NCBI GenBank assembly: GCA_937876195.1
Contig: CALEIK010000014.1
Coordinates: forward strand, 61,561-125,560
Direction: 5' to 3'
DNA length: 64,000 nucleotides
Source: an uncultured Flavobacteriales bacterium
GTDB taxonomy: Bacteria; Bacteroidota; Bacteroidia; Flavobacteriales_D; Crocinitomicaceae
The position numbers and the translations under genes were made by a program. Shown here in pieces: positions 1 through 8,789 of this stretch. The notes beneath the pieces were generated by a model that saw nothing but the letters and a program-made list of their open reading frames with translations, was not told the origin of the DNA and searched no databases. The stretch's first letter is position 1. Each line of letters starts with the position of its first letter.

Positions 1-429
1 CACCAATTGAGCAGTGGAACACACCTCAGGCTCAGAAACAGCTACATCAACAAAATCATCTGGATCCATGTGGTGATCGATCATGATCTTTTTACCTGAA
101 GCTGCTTTGAGTAAGTCTCCCATTTCTGCTCCCAAACGCCCTGCACCGTTGTAATCCAAACAAAAGATTAAATCTGCATTTGCTAATAAATTTGTTACTT
201 TTTCGGTGTGATTTTCAAAATCTAGGATCTCCTCTCCATTTTTCATCCAGTTTAAAAACTCTGGGCATGGATCAGGGTGACAGATAACGACATCTTTTCC
301 GAGTGCTTGAATGAAGCGTGCTAAGCCCAACGAACTACCAACTGAATCCCCATCTGGTGACTTATGACTCGTAACCACGATGTTGGTTGATTCATTGATT
401 AATTCGATAATTTTGGATGCTTCTCTCAT
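1..429 (-). CDS. DHH-family phosphoesterase, N-terminal 143 residues (C-terminus beyond window)
   Basis: The open frame runs off the left edge, so only the N-terminal 143 codons are visible. Residues about 20-36 hold the DHH motif I (SHKSPDGDSVGSSLGL). A Leu-Asp-Tyr-Asn segment follows near residue 91 and the namesake IDHHMDPDDF near residue 117. These are the Mn2+-binding aspartates and histidines of the NrnA/RecJ-type superfamily. The best match is the bifunctional oligoribonuclease/PAP phosphatase (NrnA) group, which degrades nanoRNA and 3'-phosphoadenosine 5'-phosphate; this subfamily assignment is from memory and the DHHA1 domain is not visible. The ATG overlaps the TGA of dapA (ATGA), so it is the downstream gene of the dapA operon. 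Confidence 0.85.
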   Translation of the reverse strand, partial: MREASKIIELINESTNIVVTSHKSPDGDSVGSSLGLARFIQALGKDVVICHPDPCPEFLNWMKNGEEILDFENHTEKVTNLLANADLIFCLDYNGAGRLGAEMGDLLKAASGKKIMIDHHMDPDDFVDVAVSEPEVCSTAQLV

Positions 430-1307
430 TCAGCGATAATTCTTTTTGTTTCTTGTTCAATACGCGCTTTCAATCCATCTGAAACTGGATACAGTGGCGG
501 TCGCATGAACGATTTCATAATTCCTTGTTGAGCAAGCGCAACTTTTACGCCTCCTGGATTTCCTTCTTCAAATAGCATTTTTGTCACAGGCAGCAAATCA
601 AAATGATGCATCCGTGAATAATTAAAATCTCCCTTTATTGCCGAATGTACAATTTGTGAAAACTTCTTTGGAAAAGCATTCGCAACGACAGAAATAACTC
701 CTTCTACACCAGTTGAAATCAACGGCATTGTAATCGCATCATCTCCTGATAAAACGCCAAATCCAACTGGTTTTTTCATTACGATTTCCATGATTTGTTC
801 CATATTCCCAGATGCTTCTTTCATCGCGACGATGTTATCGATTTTCGCCAATTCTAAAGTCGTTTCTGGTAGTACATTCGAACCAGTTCTACCCGGCACG
901 TTGTACAAAATGATAGGCAGTTTAGTACACGAAGCAAGGTACTTGTAATGCTCGATGATACCACGTTGTGTTGGCTTATTGTAATAAGGTGAAACTGAAA
1001 GAATTCCATCAATCCCCTCTGGAAGCGACTGCAAGAATTTGCCAACTTCTACCGTATTATTTCCTCCAACACCAAAAACGATTTTCAATGCTCCAGCGTT
1101 CTCCTCTTGAACTACACGCAACACCTCTAACTTCTCATCCTTGCTCAATGTTGGGGATTCTCCTGTTGTTCCTTGCACCACTAAAAAATCAGTTCCATTG
1201 TCAATTTGGTAGCGTACCAACCTGCGCAACGCGGCATAATCTATCGTTAAATCATCATTGAATGGCGTTACCAACGCTACTCCTGAACCTGTAAATGGAT
1301 TGTTCAT
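426..1307 (-). CDS. dapA: 4-hydroxy-tetrahydrodipicolinate synthase
   Basis: Condenses pyruvate with aspartate semialdehyde in the first committed step of the diaminopimelate/lysine pathway, in the cytoplasm. The 293-residue length is normal for this TIM-barrel lyase. Visible motifs are GTTGE (46-50, proton relay threonines), YYNKPTQ (108-114), YNVPGRT with the catalytic Tyr135, and AMKEASGN with the Schiff-base Lys163. The gene lies between the DHH phosphoesterase (4-bp overlap downstream) and a small unknown gene (4-bp gap upstream) in a minus-strand operon with ligA and prmC. Alternative members of the family (N-acetylneuraminate lyase, KDPG aldolase) are less likely given the motif set. 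Confidence 0.96.
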   Translation of the reverse strand: MNNPFTGSGVALVTPFNDDLTIDYAALRRLVRYQIDNGTDFLVVQGTTGESPTLSKDEKLEVLRVVQEENAGALKIVFGVGGNNTVEVGKFLQSLPEGIDGILSVSPYYNKPTQRGIIEHYKYLASCTKLPIILYNVPGRTGSNVLPETTLELAKIDNIVAMKEASGNMEQIMEIVMKKPVGFGVLSGDDAITMPLISTGVEGVISVVANAFPKKFSQIVHSAIKGDFNYSRMHHFDLLPVTKMLFEEGNPGGVKVALAQQGIMKSFMRPPLYPVSDGLKARIEQETKRIIAE

Positions 1308-1311
1308 TGTG

Positions 1312-1770
1312 TTATGTTGTTTTCTCTAAAGTTTGTTTTGCAAAATTAATCAAATGTTCAGGTGTAGATGTTAAAGAATTAATATATATCGTGCAATTTT
1401 TAACACCTGAATTTATTCCAATTCGAAGCGGTTTTTTTAGTGGATTCAATACTTTTAATACCTTGTTTGAAAAGTCACCCACAAAAAATAGTGCGTCAAA
1501 AGATCCTCCCATGACCTTTTTCAATCCAGCGTCTTTTGCTTTTCCGAAAAAATTGATGTCGCTTGTGGTAAAATAAGTAACAGAGCTCAACTCACCCAAT
1601 GCTGCTTTTTCTTTTTTTGAAGCGACCAACGCCATAATTTCGCAATCGTTGATATTCAATCCAGCGTTTTTAACTGCATTTCGGTATGCATTCACGTCAT
1701 CTACTGAATTAAAGTTCACCACCACAAGAATGCGTTTCAGCTGACTCCAAATCGATTGTTCGCTCATCAT
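1312..1770 (-). CDS. Small conserved protein between dapA and ligA (DUF6913-like)
   Basis: A 152-residue soluble protein without signal peptide or membrane segment. It appears alpha/beta: an early hydrophobic strand with VVNFNS, alternating charged helices, and a C-terminal half with FFVGDFSNK and GINSGVKNC. From memory, a family of this size (DUF6913) sits next to ligA and dapA in many Bacteroidetes; neighbourhood and length fit, but I cannot verify the assignment by search. Its start overlaps the ligA stop by 4 bp, so the two are probably translationally coupled. No catalytic motif is recognisable and I assign no function. Confidence 0.8.
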   Translation of the reverse strand: MMSEQSIWSQLKRILVVVNFNSVDDVNAYRNAVKNAGLNINDCEIMALVASKKEKAALGELSSVTYFTTSDINFFGKAKDAGLKKVMGGSFDALFFVGDFSNKVLKVLNPLKKPLRIGINSGVKNCTIYINSLTSTPEHLINFAKQTLEKTT

Positions 1771-3779
1771 TCACTCAGTTTTTTAATGAAATCATCCTCG
1801 GAAAGAATCGTAACTCCCAAGTCCGTCGCTTTCTGAAGTTTTGCAGGCCCCATGTTTTCTCCAGCCACGACAAAAGTCGTTTTAGCCGAAATAGACCCTA
1901 CATTCTTTCCACCATTGGAGGTAATCAATTCCTTCAATTCATCGCGCGAAAATGCGCTAAAAACTCCAGAAACAACAAACGACATTCCTTCAAACTTTGA
2001 TGAAGCCAATTCCTTTTCTTCGATGTGAAATTGCAATCCAGCATTTTTTAAGCGATCAATGATTTTTCTATTCTCCTCCACCTGAAAGTGCGCTTGAATG
2101 GACATTGCAATTTTGTCTCCTATTTCATCAATCGCAACAAGTTCTTCGAACGTTGAATTGATGATGGCATCTATATTTTTTAACGAAGCAGCTAACTTTT
2201 TAGCGACTGTTTCTCCAACGAAACGAATCCCCAATCCAAACAACACACGCTCGAAGGGAATTGTTTTTGATGCTTCCAATCCAGCAATTAAATTATTCGC
2301 TGACTTATCAGCCATTCTCTCCAATTCAACGACTTGATCAAAGGTTAAATCGTATAAATCGGCACAATTGCGAATCAATCCTTTATCGAAAAGTGCATCT
2401 ATCGTCTCCGCTCCTAATCCGTCAATGTTCAACGCTTTTCGGCTGATAAAATGTTCAAGTTTGCCTTTCATTTGAGGTGGACAGCCGGTCTCATTGGGAC
2501 AATAATGCTGTGCTTCACCTTCTGTCCGCACCAGTTCAGTTGCACATTCGGGACACTGGTGAATAAATGCCACACGTTCCGCATTCGGTTGACGTTCTGC
2601 AGTGTTCACTCCAACAATTTTGGGGATAATTTCACCTCCCTTTTCCACGTAGACTTTGTCTTGGTAGTGCAGATCCAATTTTTCGATTTGATCTGAATTG
2701 TGCAACGAAGCACGTTTTACTGTCGTCCCACCCAATTGAACAGGCCTTAGATTTGCCACAGGTGTGATTGCTCCCGTTCTTCCAACTTGGTACTGGACAC
2801 TTTCCAAAAGTGTTTCGACACGTTCTGCTTTAAATTTATAGGCAATTGCCCAACGCGGAGATTTTGCCGTGAAGCCCAATTCCTCTTGCAGGTAATAATC
2901 GTTGACTTTTATCACAATCCCATCAATTTCAAACGGGAGATTTTTACGTTGTTTGTCCCAGTAATCGATGAAATCCATTACTCCTTCAAGGGAATCTGTT
3001 TTCTCTATGTATCGTTCGCTCGATTTTGGAATTTTAAATCCCCACTCGCCTACTTTTTGAACTGTTTCAAAATGTCCCGAGCGCAAACTTCCCGTTCCGT
3101 ACACACCATACAGGAAACAATCCAGTCCTCTTTCCGCAACCACTTTAGAGTCTTGCATTTTCAATGTTCCAGATGCTGTATTTCGAGGATTGGCGAATTC
3201 AGGCTCTCCTGACGCCGCCCTTTGTTCATTGAGTGCTAAAAAGTTCTTCCAAGGAAAAAAGATTTCTCCACGAATTTCGAAATCGTTAGGAAAGTCGCCT
3301 CTTAGAGTTAGTGGAATGGATCGAATCGTTTTGACATTGGTCGTTACATTTTCACCTTCGGTTCCATCACCCCTTGTCACCGCTTGGTGCAACTGTCCAT
3401 CCACGTATTGAATACCAATTGCAACACCATCGTATTTCAATTCACAGACATATTCTATTTTTCCCTCCACTAATTTCATGATGCGGTTGAACCAGTCCTC
3501 GATATCACTTTGAGAATAGGTATTTGACAGTGAAAGCATGGGATACCGATGCTTGACCGTTTCAAACTTTTTGGTGATATCTCCACCTACGCGTTTGGTT
3601 GGTGAATGCTGTGAAACTAAATCTGGAAATTCATTCTCCAATTGATGTAATTTCTCCAAGAGCATATCGAAGTCGTAATCGGAAATTTCCGGTTGACTCT
3701 CCACATAGTACAAGTAATTGTGTCTGTTTAACGCTTCTGTGAGACGCTTGATCTCTTCAATAGCTTCATTCCGATTCAT
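1767..3779 (-). CDS. ligA: NAD+-dependent DNA ligase
   Basis: Seals nicks in replication and repair using NAD+. The 670 residues match full-length LigA. The N-terminal Ia domain carries the NAD-contacting NYLYYV...YDFDML region (21-40). The adenylated lysine is Lys115 in ELKYDG. The OB fold follows, then the four-cysteine zinc finger (CPECATE...CPNETGCPP), the helix-hairpin-helix repeats around residues 450-570 (e.g. IDGLGAETIDAL, GIRFVGETVAKKLA) and a C-terminal BRCT domain from about residue 590 (FEGMSFVVSGVF...). The start overlaps the end of prmC by 14 bp, which indicates co-transcription. All catalytic regions are intact. Confidence 0.97.
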   Translation of the reverse strand: MNRNEAIEEIKRLTEALNRHNYLYYVESQPEISDYDFDMLLEKLHQLENEFPDLVSQHSPTKRVGGDITKKFETVKHRYPMLSLSNTYSQSDIEDWFNRIMKLVEGKIEYVCELKYDGVAIGIQYVDGQLHQAVTRGDGTEGENVTTNVKTIRSIPLTLRGDFPNDFEIRGEIFFPWKNFLALNEQRAASGEPEFANPRNTASGTLKMQDSKVVAERGLDCFLYGVYGTGSLRSGHFETVQKVGEWGFKIPKSSERYIEKTDSLEGVMDFIDYWDKQRKNLPFEIDGIVIKVNDYYLQEELGFTAKSPRWAIAYKFKAERVETLLESVQYQVGRTGAITPVANLRPVQLGGTTVKRASLHNSDQIEKLDLHYQDKVYVEKGGEIIPKIVGVNTAERQPNAERVAFIHQCPECATELVRTEGEAQHYCPNETGCPPQMKGKLEHFISRKALNIDGLGAETIDALFDKGLIRNCADLYDLTFDQVVELERMADKSANNLIAGLEASKTIPFERVLFGLGIRFVGETVAKKLAASLKNIDAIINSTFEELVAIDEIGDKIAMSIQAHFQVEENRKIIDRLKNAGLQFHIEEKELASSKFEGMSFVVSGVFSAFSRDELKELITSNGGKNVGSISAKTTFVVAGENMGPAKLQKATDLGVTILSEDDFIKKLSE

Positions 3780-4668
3780 GCCGTGAAGATAAACATTGAG
3801 CCCTCAACATCCGCTCTTTTCCCTGCAAATCTTTCCTCAATTCGATGTTAACAAACCCAAGATCCGATACAATTTTCTCCACCTCGCTTCCGAGCTCTTC
3901 GTGCAGCTCAAAAAACAACCAACCTTTATTTTTTAAGCATTCTTTCGCTTGTGCTGCAATCTCTCGATAAAACACGCACGGATCTTCATCATCGACAAAG
4001 AGTGCCAGGTGTGGCTCGAATGCCAATACGTTTTCATGCATTTGCGTTTTGTCGCGCATAGGAATGTACGGTGGATTTGACACCCAACAATCCGACTTTT
4101 CGTTCTTTAATCTCTCGTAGGCTTCGGTCGACAAAACATCCATTTTTACTGGAACTATGTCTAAGGATGTCTTCAATTTGTTTTCTTCAATCAATTGCAG
4201 GGCTTCATCTGATAATTCCGCTGCAATGACTTCTGCGTTTGAAAATTTCGATTTCAATGCCAGCGCAATGCATCCTGAACCTGCGCACAAATCGACAAAT
4301 TTCAATGGCTCCGCAATTTGATTTTGAAACGTTTCAACGATCCAATCGACCAATTCTTCGGTTTCGGGTCGAGGAATTAGCGCTCGTTTGTCGCATAGCA
4401 GTTCTAAGCCATAAAACTCAACATCTCCCAAAACGTATTGAAAAGGCTCATTGGCACGAATGCGCTTTAAAGCAAAATTGAAGTAAAGTAAATCCGACTC
4501 GGACAATAAATCTTCGCCATGAAAAACGTACTCGGACTCCTTAAAATCCAAACGTTTAATCGCCAAATATTTGACCATAAGATTGATCTCATTCAATGAA
4601 AACTGCTCTTTTAACTGCGCGTGAAAATAGGATTTGATTGCACTCAAACGGTTGGACTGAACGAACAT
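3766..4668 (-). CDS. prmC: Peptide chain release factor N5-glutamine methyltransferase
   Basis: Methylates the GGQ glutamine of release factors RF1/RF2 using S-adenosylmethionine. Visible features are the PrmC N-terminal helical domain ending in EPFQYVLGDVEFYG (74-87), the PRPETEELVDW segment near residue 99, SAM-binding motif I DLCAGSGCIA (126-135), and the amide-N-methylation motif NPPY at 198-201. Length 300 is slightly above the usual about 280. It lies 3 bp downstream of the outer-membrane protein gene and runs into ligA, all on the minus strand. The NPPY context with the preceding PRPETE segment separates it from DNA N6-adenine methylases. Confidence 0.95.
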   Translation of the reverse strand: MFVQSNRLSAIKSYFHAQLKEQFSLNEINLMVKYLAIKRLDFKESEYVFHGEDLLSESDLLYFNFALKRIRANEPFQYVLGDVEFYGLELLCDKRALIPRPETEELVDWIVETFQNQIAEPLKFVDLCAGSGCIALALKSKFSNAEVIAAELSDEALQLIEENKLKTSLDIVPVKMDVLSTEAYERLKNEKSDCWVSNPPYIPMRDKTQMHENVLAFEPHLALFVDDEDPCVFYREIAAQAKECLKNKGWLFFELHEELGSEVEKIVSDLGFVNIELRKDLQGKERMLRAQCLSSRHESE

Positions 4669-4671
4669 GTA

Positions 4672-5316
4672 TTAAGGGTTCTTGCTTTTAAAATAGTACG
4701 TGTAGCCGAATCCAAAAACAAGAAATTGCGTTGGACTTTTAAACACTTTTGGATCATAGCCGCCATCGGAACTCAACCCAATGGTGTAAGGGCTAAATTG
4801 ATATCCTTGAATGCAATAAGTGATGTTCAGTCGATAGGAATTCTGTTCGTCTGCCGAGAGAATTAATCCGATGCTTGGCTCAATAAAACCTGAACCGATT
4901 TGTCGCGGGTTAAATCCTTGTTCCTTGTTCAGGTTGGATGTCGCGAAATTTTCTGTATATCCAATTTTCACGGAGAAGTCAGTCGCAAAACGCTCGTAAT
5001 GAAACTTGTCGTAGCCGATTTTAATAAATCCTCCGGCTGATTGCACAGAACCGTCTACCTGATCGGGCACTGAAAATTCGTTGATAGTAAACAGAGAATA
5101 ACGTCCACCAAGTCCAATGTTCAAATGAAATGGAAAACTGTACTGGCCATAAATGTTAGCACATACCAATCCTTGCATGTAATCCTTAAAAGGTTCACTT
5201 CTCAATGCCACTGGAAGTCCAATATCTACGTTAAACGTAAATTTCGGCACAATTTCCTGCGCATTTGCCTTTGAGACAAATAAACTGACGATTGCTATGG
5301 CTAAAATGTTTCTCAT
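4672..5316 (-). CDS. Outer-membrane beta-barrel protein
   Basis: A 214-residue protein starting with a signal peptide (MRNILAIAIVSLFVSKANA, cleavage probably after ANA). The rest alternates aromatic and polar residues in short strands (FTFNVDIGLP, NIGLGGRYSLF, DFSVKIGYTENF, YRLNITYCIQGYQF) and ends in aromatic FGFGYTYYF, the usual layout of small 8-stranded outer-membrane barrels. No specific family motif is visible, so ligand or function is unknown. It is transcribed toward prmC (3-bp gap) and its start faces the EamA transporter gene across an 86-bp divergent spacer. Confidence 0.8.
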   Translation of the reverse strand: MRNILAIAIVSLFVSKANAQEIVPKFTFNVDIGLPVALRSEPFKDYMQGLVCANIYGQYSFPFHLNIGLGGRYSLFTINEFSVPDQVDGSVQSAGGFIKIGYDKFHYERFATDFSVKIGYTENFATSNLNKEQGFNPRQIGSGFIEPSIGLILSADEQNSYRLNITYCIQGYQFSPYTIGLSSDGGYDPKVFKSPTQFLVFGFGYTYYFKSKNP

Positions 5317-5369
5317 TGTTGATTCTAACGCTAAACTACCAATTTAATTTTATATGCGGAAACTCCATA

Positions 5370-5398
5370 TTGCCAATCCCCTTTACTTCTTATTTTTG
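5370..5398 (+). promoter_or_regulatory. Bacteroidetes-type promoter of the EamA transporter gene
   Basis: TTG at 5370-5372 and TATTTTTG (TAnnTTTG consensus) at 5391-5398 are separated by 18 bases. The -7 element ends four bases before the ATG at 5403, so the predicted transcript would be leaderless or nearly so. Confidence 0.55.
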
Positions 5399-5402
5399 CA
5401 GG

Positions 5403-6299
5403 ATGAATAAGGGGATTCTCTACATGATTTTGTCTGGCATGTGCTTTATCGTCGTAAATTTCTTTGTGAAATTGATGGGAGCAGGTTCACAGCTGGAAAC
5501 CCTACCAGAGATTCAATCATTCCCAGCGCATGAATTGGTACTGGCGCGATCCATAGTATCATTCGTTATCAGCTTTGCGATCATCAAACACCGTAAACTT
5601 CCACTGTTTGGTGTAAATAAAAAATGGCTGATTATTCGTGGTGTCGCAGGAACAATTGCACTAACCATTTTCTTTTATACCATTCATTACTTGCCATTGG
5701 CCATTGCAACTACCGTGCAGTACCTCGCTCCTATTTTTACAGTGATTTTTGCCATTGTTTTGCTCAAAGAAAAAGTAAAGACACTGCAATGGTTTTTTAT
5801 TGCGCTGTCATTTTTAGGGGTAAGTTTAATTGGTCTGGATAAACTGGTTGAATCGACAAAAGCAACAGAGAGCATTTCCTATTTATGGTTGGGACTCGGC
5901 ATACTTTCAGCCGTGTTCTCAGGAATTGCATACGTCGCCATATTGAAGTTGAAAGCGACAGATGCGCCGATCGTCATAGTTTCTTACTTTCCAATGATTG
6001 CCATTCCCGTCATGGTCGTTTTCTGTCTCTTCGAGTTCACCATACCTCAAGGAATTGAATGGTTACTACTTCTAATCATTGGCATTTTTACGCAGTTTGC
6101 ACAAATATTATTGACCAAAGCATTCCATGAAGGAACAGCTTCTACCATCACCCCCTTTCAATACCTCGGTGCCATTTACGCATTTTTAATTGGCTATTTT
6201 GTTTTTGACGAAACACTCAGTATGATTGTAAATATCGGTATTGTGATGGTCGTGTGTGGTGTGTTTATCAACGCGCTAATCAAGAAGAAAAAAGCTTGA
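5403..6299 (+). CDS. EamA/DMT-superfamily membrane exporter
   Basis: A 298-residue integral membrane protein with about ten hydrophobic segments and two EamA repeats (roughly residues 1-145 and 160-295). It begins MNKGILYMILSGMCFIVVNFF, and the repeat ends have the typical LPLAIATTVQYLAPIF and STITPFQYLGAIYAF phrases. Drug/metabolite transporters of this fold export amino acids, nucleotides or metabolites; the substrate cannot be told. The open frame extends upstream to 5292, but that part would overlap the divergent gene and cross the promoter. The ATG at 5403, four bases after a TATTTTTG box, is the better start. Confidence 0.88.
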   Translation: MNKGILYMILSGMCFIVVNFFVKLMGAGSQLETLPEIQSFPAHELVLARSIVSFVISFAIIKHRKLPLFGVNKKWLIIRGVAGTIALTIFFYTIHYLPLAIATTVQYLAPIFTVIFAIVLLKEKVKTLQWFFIALSFLGVSLIGLDKLVESTKATESISYLWLGLGILSAVFSGIAYVAILKLKATDAPIVIVSYFPMIAIPVMVVFCLFEFTIPQGIEWLLLLIIGIFTQFAQILLTKAFHEGTASTITPFQYLGAIYAFLIGYFVFDETLSMIVNIGIVMVVCGVFINALIKKKKA

Positions 6300-6311
6300 T
6301 TTGATAGAACA

Positions 6312-6430
6312 ATGGTGACCAAACATTAGTTTTGCAATATCGAAATATTGCGATATATGAATATTTAATAATATTCCAACATATTATAAATCAACAATTT
6401 ATATTACTAAATATCGCAATATTTCGATAT
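6312..6430. repeat. Intergenic palindromic element with 20-bp inverted repeat
   Basis: The arms ATATCGAAATATTGCGATAT (6337-6356) and its exact reverse complement (6411-6430) flank a 54-bp AT-only-like spacer. A 17-base part of the arm recurs at 43886-43902. An ATGGTGAC flank (6312-6319) recurs there too on the opposite strand. Function is unknown: it may be an imported small repeat, a binding-site pair for the downstream DUF58 gene, or an RNA structure. Confidence 0.6.
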
Positions 6431-6477
6431 AACCATATCATCTCGCCACCAACCATAAATTTTAGTAATTTTAAGCA

Positions 6478-7398
6478 ATGAATCAACAAATCAATAGGGA
6501 GCAGTTAGCCAGTTTTGGAAATCTTGAATTACTTGCGAAACAAGTGGTTGAAGGATTTATTACAGGTATGCACAAGAGCCCCTTCCACGGGTTTTCTGTT
6601 GAATTTGCTGAGCATCGATTGTACAACCAGGGTGAATCTACGCGTCACATCGATTGGAAATTGTACGGGAGAACGGATAAACTATTCACCAAGAAATACG
6701 AAGAAGAGACGAATCTCCGTTGCCAAATTGTGATCGATTGCTCGAGTTCAATGCTTTTTCCAGTAGGAGAAGAACAGACAAAATTGAGTTTTTCAGTATA
6801 CGCAGCGGCTTCGTTGATAGAATTATTGAAAAAACAACGTGATGCGGTTGGACTTTCGCTATTCACCAACAAGTTGGATTTGCACACAGTGGCAAAATCT
6901 TCCATTCGACACCACAATTACTTGTACAGCGAATTGGAAAAACACTTGAAACATTATTCGAGTAGCAATTTAAAAACGACATCTACGGTGGACGTCCTGC
7001 ATGACATCGCAGAATTAAGTCACCGAAGAAGCATGATCATCATTTTCTCAGATCTACTGGACGATCCTTCAAAACAAGACGAGTTTTTTCAGGCGTTGCA
7101 ACACCTCAAACACAACAAGCATGAGGTCATTGTATTTCACACAGTCGACAAAAAAAATGAAATGGATTTTGAATTGGAAAATCGACCGTACAACTTGGTG
7201 GACATGGAAACGGGTGAAGCCATTAAAATTCAACCAAATCAATTCAAAGAAGAATACAAATCGTCGATTGAAAGCTATTTTAAGTCGATCGCTCTAAAAT
7301 GTGCAGACTACAAAATTGATTTCATGCCAGCCGATATTCGCGGTGGATATAACGATGTGCTTTTGAATTATTTGCTCAAACGCCAGAAAATGCGCTAA
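6478..7398 (+). CDS. DUF58 domain protein (von Willebrand A-like fold)
   Basis: Residues 44-75 show the DUF58 signature: HRLYNQGESTRHIDWKLYGR followed by LFTKKYEEE. A MIDAS-like DCSSSM (87-92) then marks the vWA-type domain, with IIIFSDLLDD near residue 184. Length 306 is typical. DUF58 proteins usually sit in operons with a MoxR-type AAA ATPase and Bat/vWA membrane proteins, where they are thought to assist assembly or stress tolerance. Here it stands alone, directly after the palindromic element, and no MoxR or Bat gene is in the window. Its stop shares four bases with the stop of the convergent DUF4301 gene. Confidence 0.88.
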   Translation: MNQQINREQLASFGNLELLAKQVVEGFITGMHKSPFHGFSVEFAEHRLYNQGESTRHIDWKLYGRTDKLFTKKYEEETNLRCQIVIDCSSSMLFPVGEEQTKLSFSVYAAASLIELLKKQRDAVGLSLFTNKLDLHTVAKSSIRHHNYLYSELEKHLKHYSSSNLKTTSTVDVLHDIAELSHRRSMIIIFSDLLDDPSKQDEFFQALQHLKHNKHEVIVFHTVDKKNEMDFELENRPYNLVDMETGEAIKIQPNQFKEEYKSSIESYFKSIALKCADYKIDFMPADIRGGYNDVLLNYLLKRQKMR

Positions 7399-8759
7399 GC
7401 CTTGTGCGCTGGTTTTGTTAAATCCAACACCGTTTTTACCGGACTAAACGTTTCCGAAGGAATCTCTACGAAAATGGTGTTCCAGTTACTCATCGAACCG
7501 TTCCATAAACCTGGTAATTCTCTGTACTTTATTGTTTTTCCCTTGTACGATTTTTCGACAATGAAATAAGCGCCATTATCCCTGAACGGCAATAAATCTA
7601 AGCGATTTCCGTAACAATCAGTTTTTGAAACAGCTATAAAAACAGGGTTAAAATGACTGCTCTCGGCAACAATTTTCTGCTGCGATGAATGCGATGAAAT
7701 TTGAACCTTTTCAATGATTTGTTTGGACACGCCTCCTGTCTTATTTCTCACCCAAAATGGGCCTCCTCCGGGCTCTCCTTCATTCTTTACCATTCCACAC
7801 ACACGTGTTGGGCGACTTAACAAGTTTTCTAATTGAGTTGTGTCAAAATCTAGTATCTCAACTTCTGAAAGCAATTGATATTTTTCATTGAGAATAATCA
7901 ACCGTTCGGTAGAATAATTCTCTGACAATGTGCGTAAGTCATTTTGTAATTGATTGAGCAAGCCAGTAATTATTCTCCAAGTACGTTTTGTCACGTGCGA
8001 TTTTGACGAGTGCTGCACGTTGTCAATGTTCTTAATGAGCACTTCCTCTGCATCAATTTTATTCAAATTATTGAGCAATGCACCATGTCCCGCAGGTCTT
8101 CTCAACAGCTCTCCTTCATCCTCAACCAAATTTCCGCTCTCATCAAAGCAAAATGCATCCGTAGAAGGCTCCTGATACGAAAAACTACACTCAACAGGTA
8201 ATTTTAATGCATCAATATTCTCTCTAATTTGATTTTCAAACGCCTTTTGAATGGTGAAATGAACGTGTGCTTTTTTTTCAATAATCGTCGCAGCTTGACG
8301 GACTTGCTCCTGAAACGAAGAAAATATACGATCTCCTTCTTGATGAAATGGGATCAGACCTTTTGGCAATTCTCCGAAATTCAACTGATCTCTGTCCAGT
8401 AATCGTTCTACGAAATTCACACGGTCATCAATGGATTGATCCTTCAATGCTTCAAGTTGCGTTAAAGCTAGATCACCGACTTTTGAGAAAAACTCTTCCA
8501 CAAGAGCAGATGATTCCCCCGATTCCAACCATTCAAATAAAAACTGAAACATGCGCGAACCTGAGCCTGATGCCGGAATAAAAAACACGGGTTGAGTTTT
8601 CAAGGTGGAATATGCTTCCAAGGCATCAAATTCCTCAAGCTGTTCCAAACGGATAATTCCCTGACCAATCGTGCACGCAGCGACCAATTCTACTGTACAA
8701 TTACTATTTAGCACTTGCATTCGTTGAATTTCAATTTCTTCTTGGTTTACTTTCTGCAT
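7395..8759 (-). CDS. DUF4301 family protein
   Basis: A 454-residue cytoplasmic protein of the Bacteroidetes-typical DUF4301 family. Recognisable segments are ACTIGQGIIRL near residue 29, the glycine-rich VFFIPASGSGSRMF (58-71), ELPKGLIPFH near 134, RRPAGHGALLNNLN near 220 and RPTRVCGMVKNEGEPGGGP near 316. The SGSGSRM and PKGLIPF phrases recall sugar-nucleotidyltransferase-like folds (loop GxGxRM, PK-x-L), which suggests a nucleotidyltransferase-related enzyme; that is my inference, not an established activity. It is monocistronic and convergent with the DUF58 gene. The gene start lies 30 bases from the divergent methyltransferase start. Confidence 0.85.
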   Translation of the reverse strand: MQKVNQEEIEIQRMQVLNSNCTVELVAACTIGQGIIRLEQLEEFDALEAYSTLKTQPVFFIPASGSGSRMFQFLFEWLESGESSALVEEFFSKVGDLALTQLEALKDQSIDDRVNFVERLLDRDQLNFGELPKGLIPFHQEGDRIFSSFQEQVRQAATIIEKKAHVHFTIQKAFENQIRENIDALKLPVECSFSYQEPSTDAFCFDESGNLVEDEGELLRRPAGHGALLNNLNKIDAEEVLIKNIDNVQHSSKSHVTKRTWRIITGLLNQLQNDLRTLSENYSTERLIILNEKYQLLSEVEILDFDTTQLENLLSRPTRVCGMVKNEGEPGGGPFWVRNKTGGVSKQIIEKVQISSHSSQQKIVAESSHFNPVFIAVSKTDCYGNRLDLLPFRDNGAYFIVEKSYKGKTIKYRELPGLWNGSMSNWNTIFVEIPSETFSPVKTVLDLTKPAHKA

Positions 8760-8789
8760 TATTCAGTGAAGATTGTTTAATTTGCACGC

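Noticed and set aside
2787..3212. 141-codon plus-strand ORF inside ligA
   Set aside because: It lies wholly within the confidently identified ligA on the opposite strand and shows no recognisable domain.
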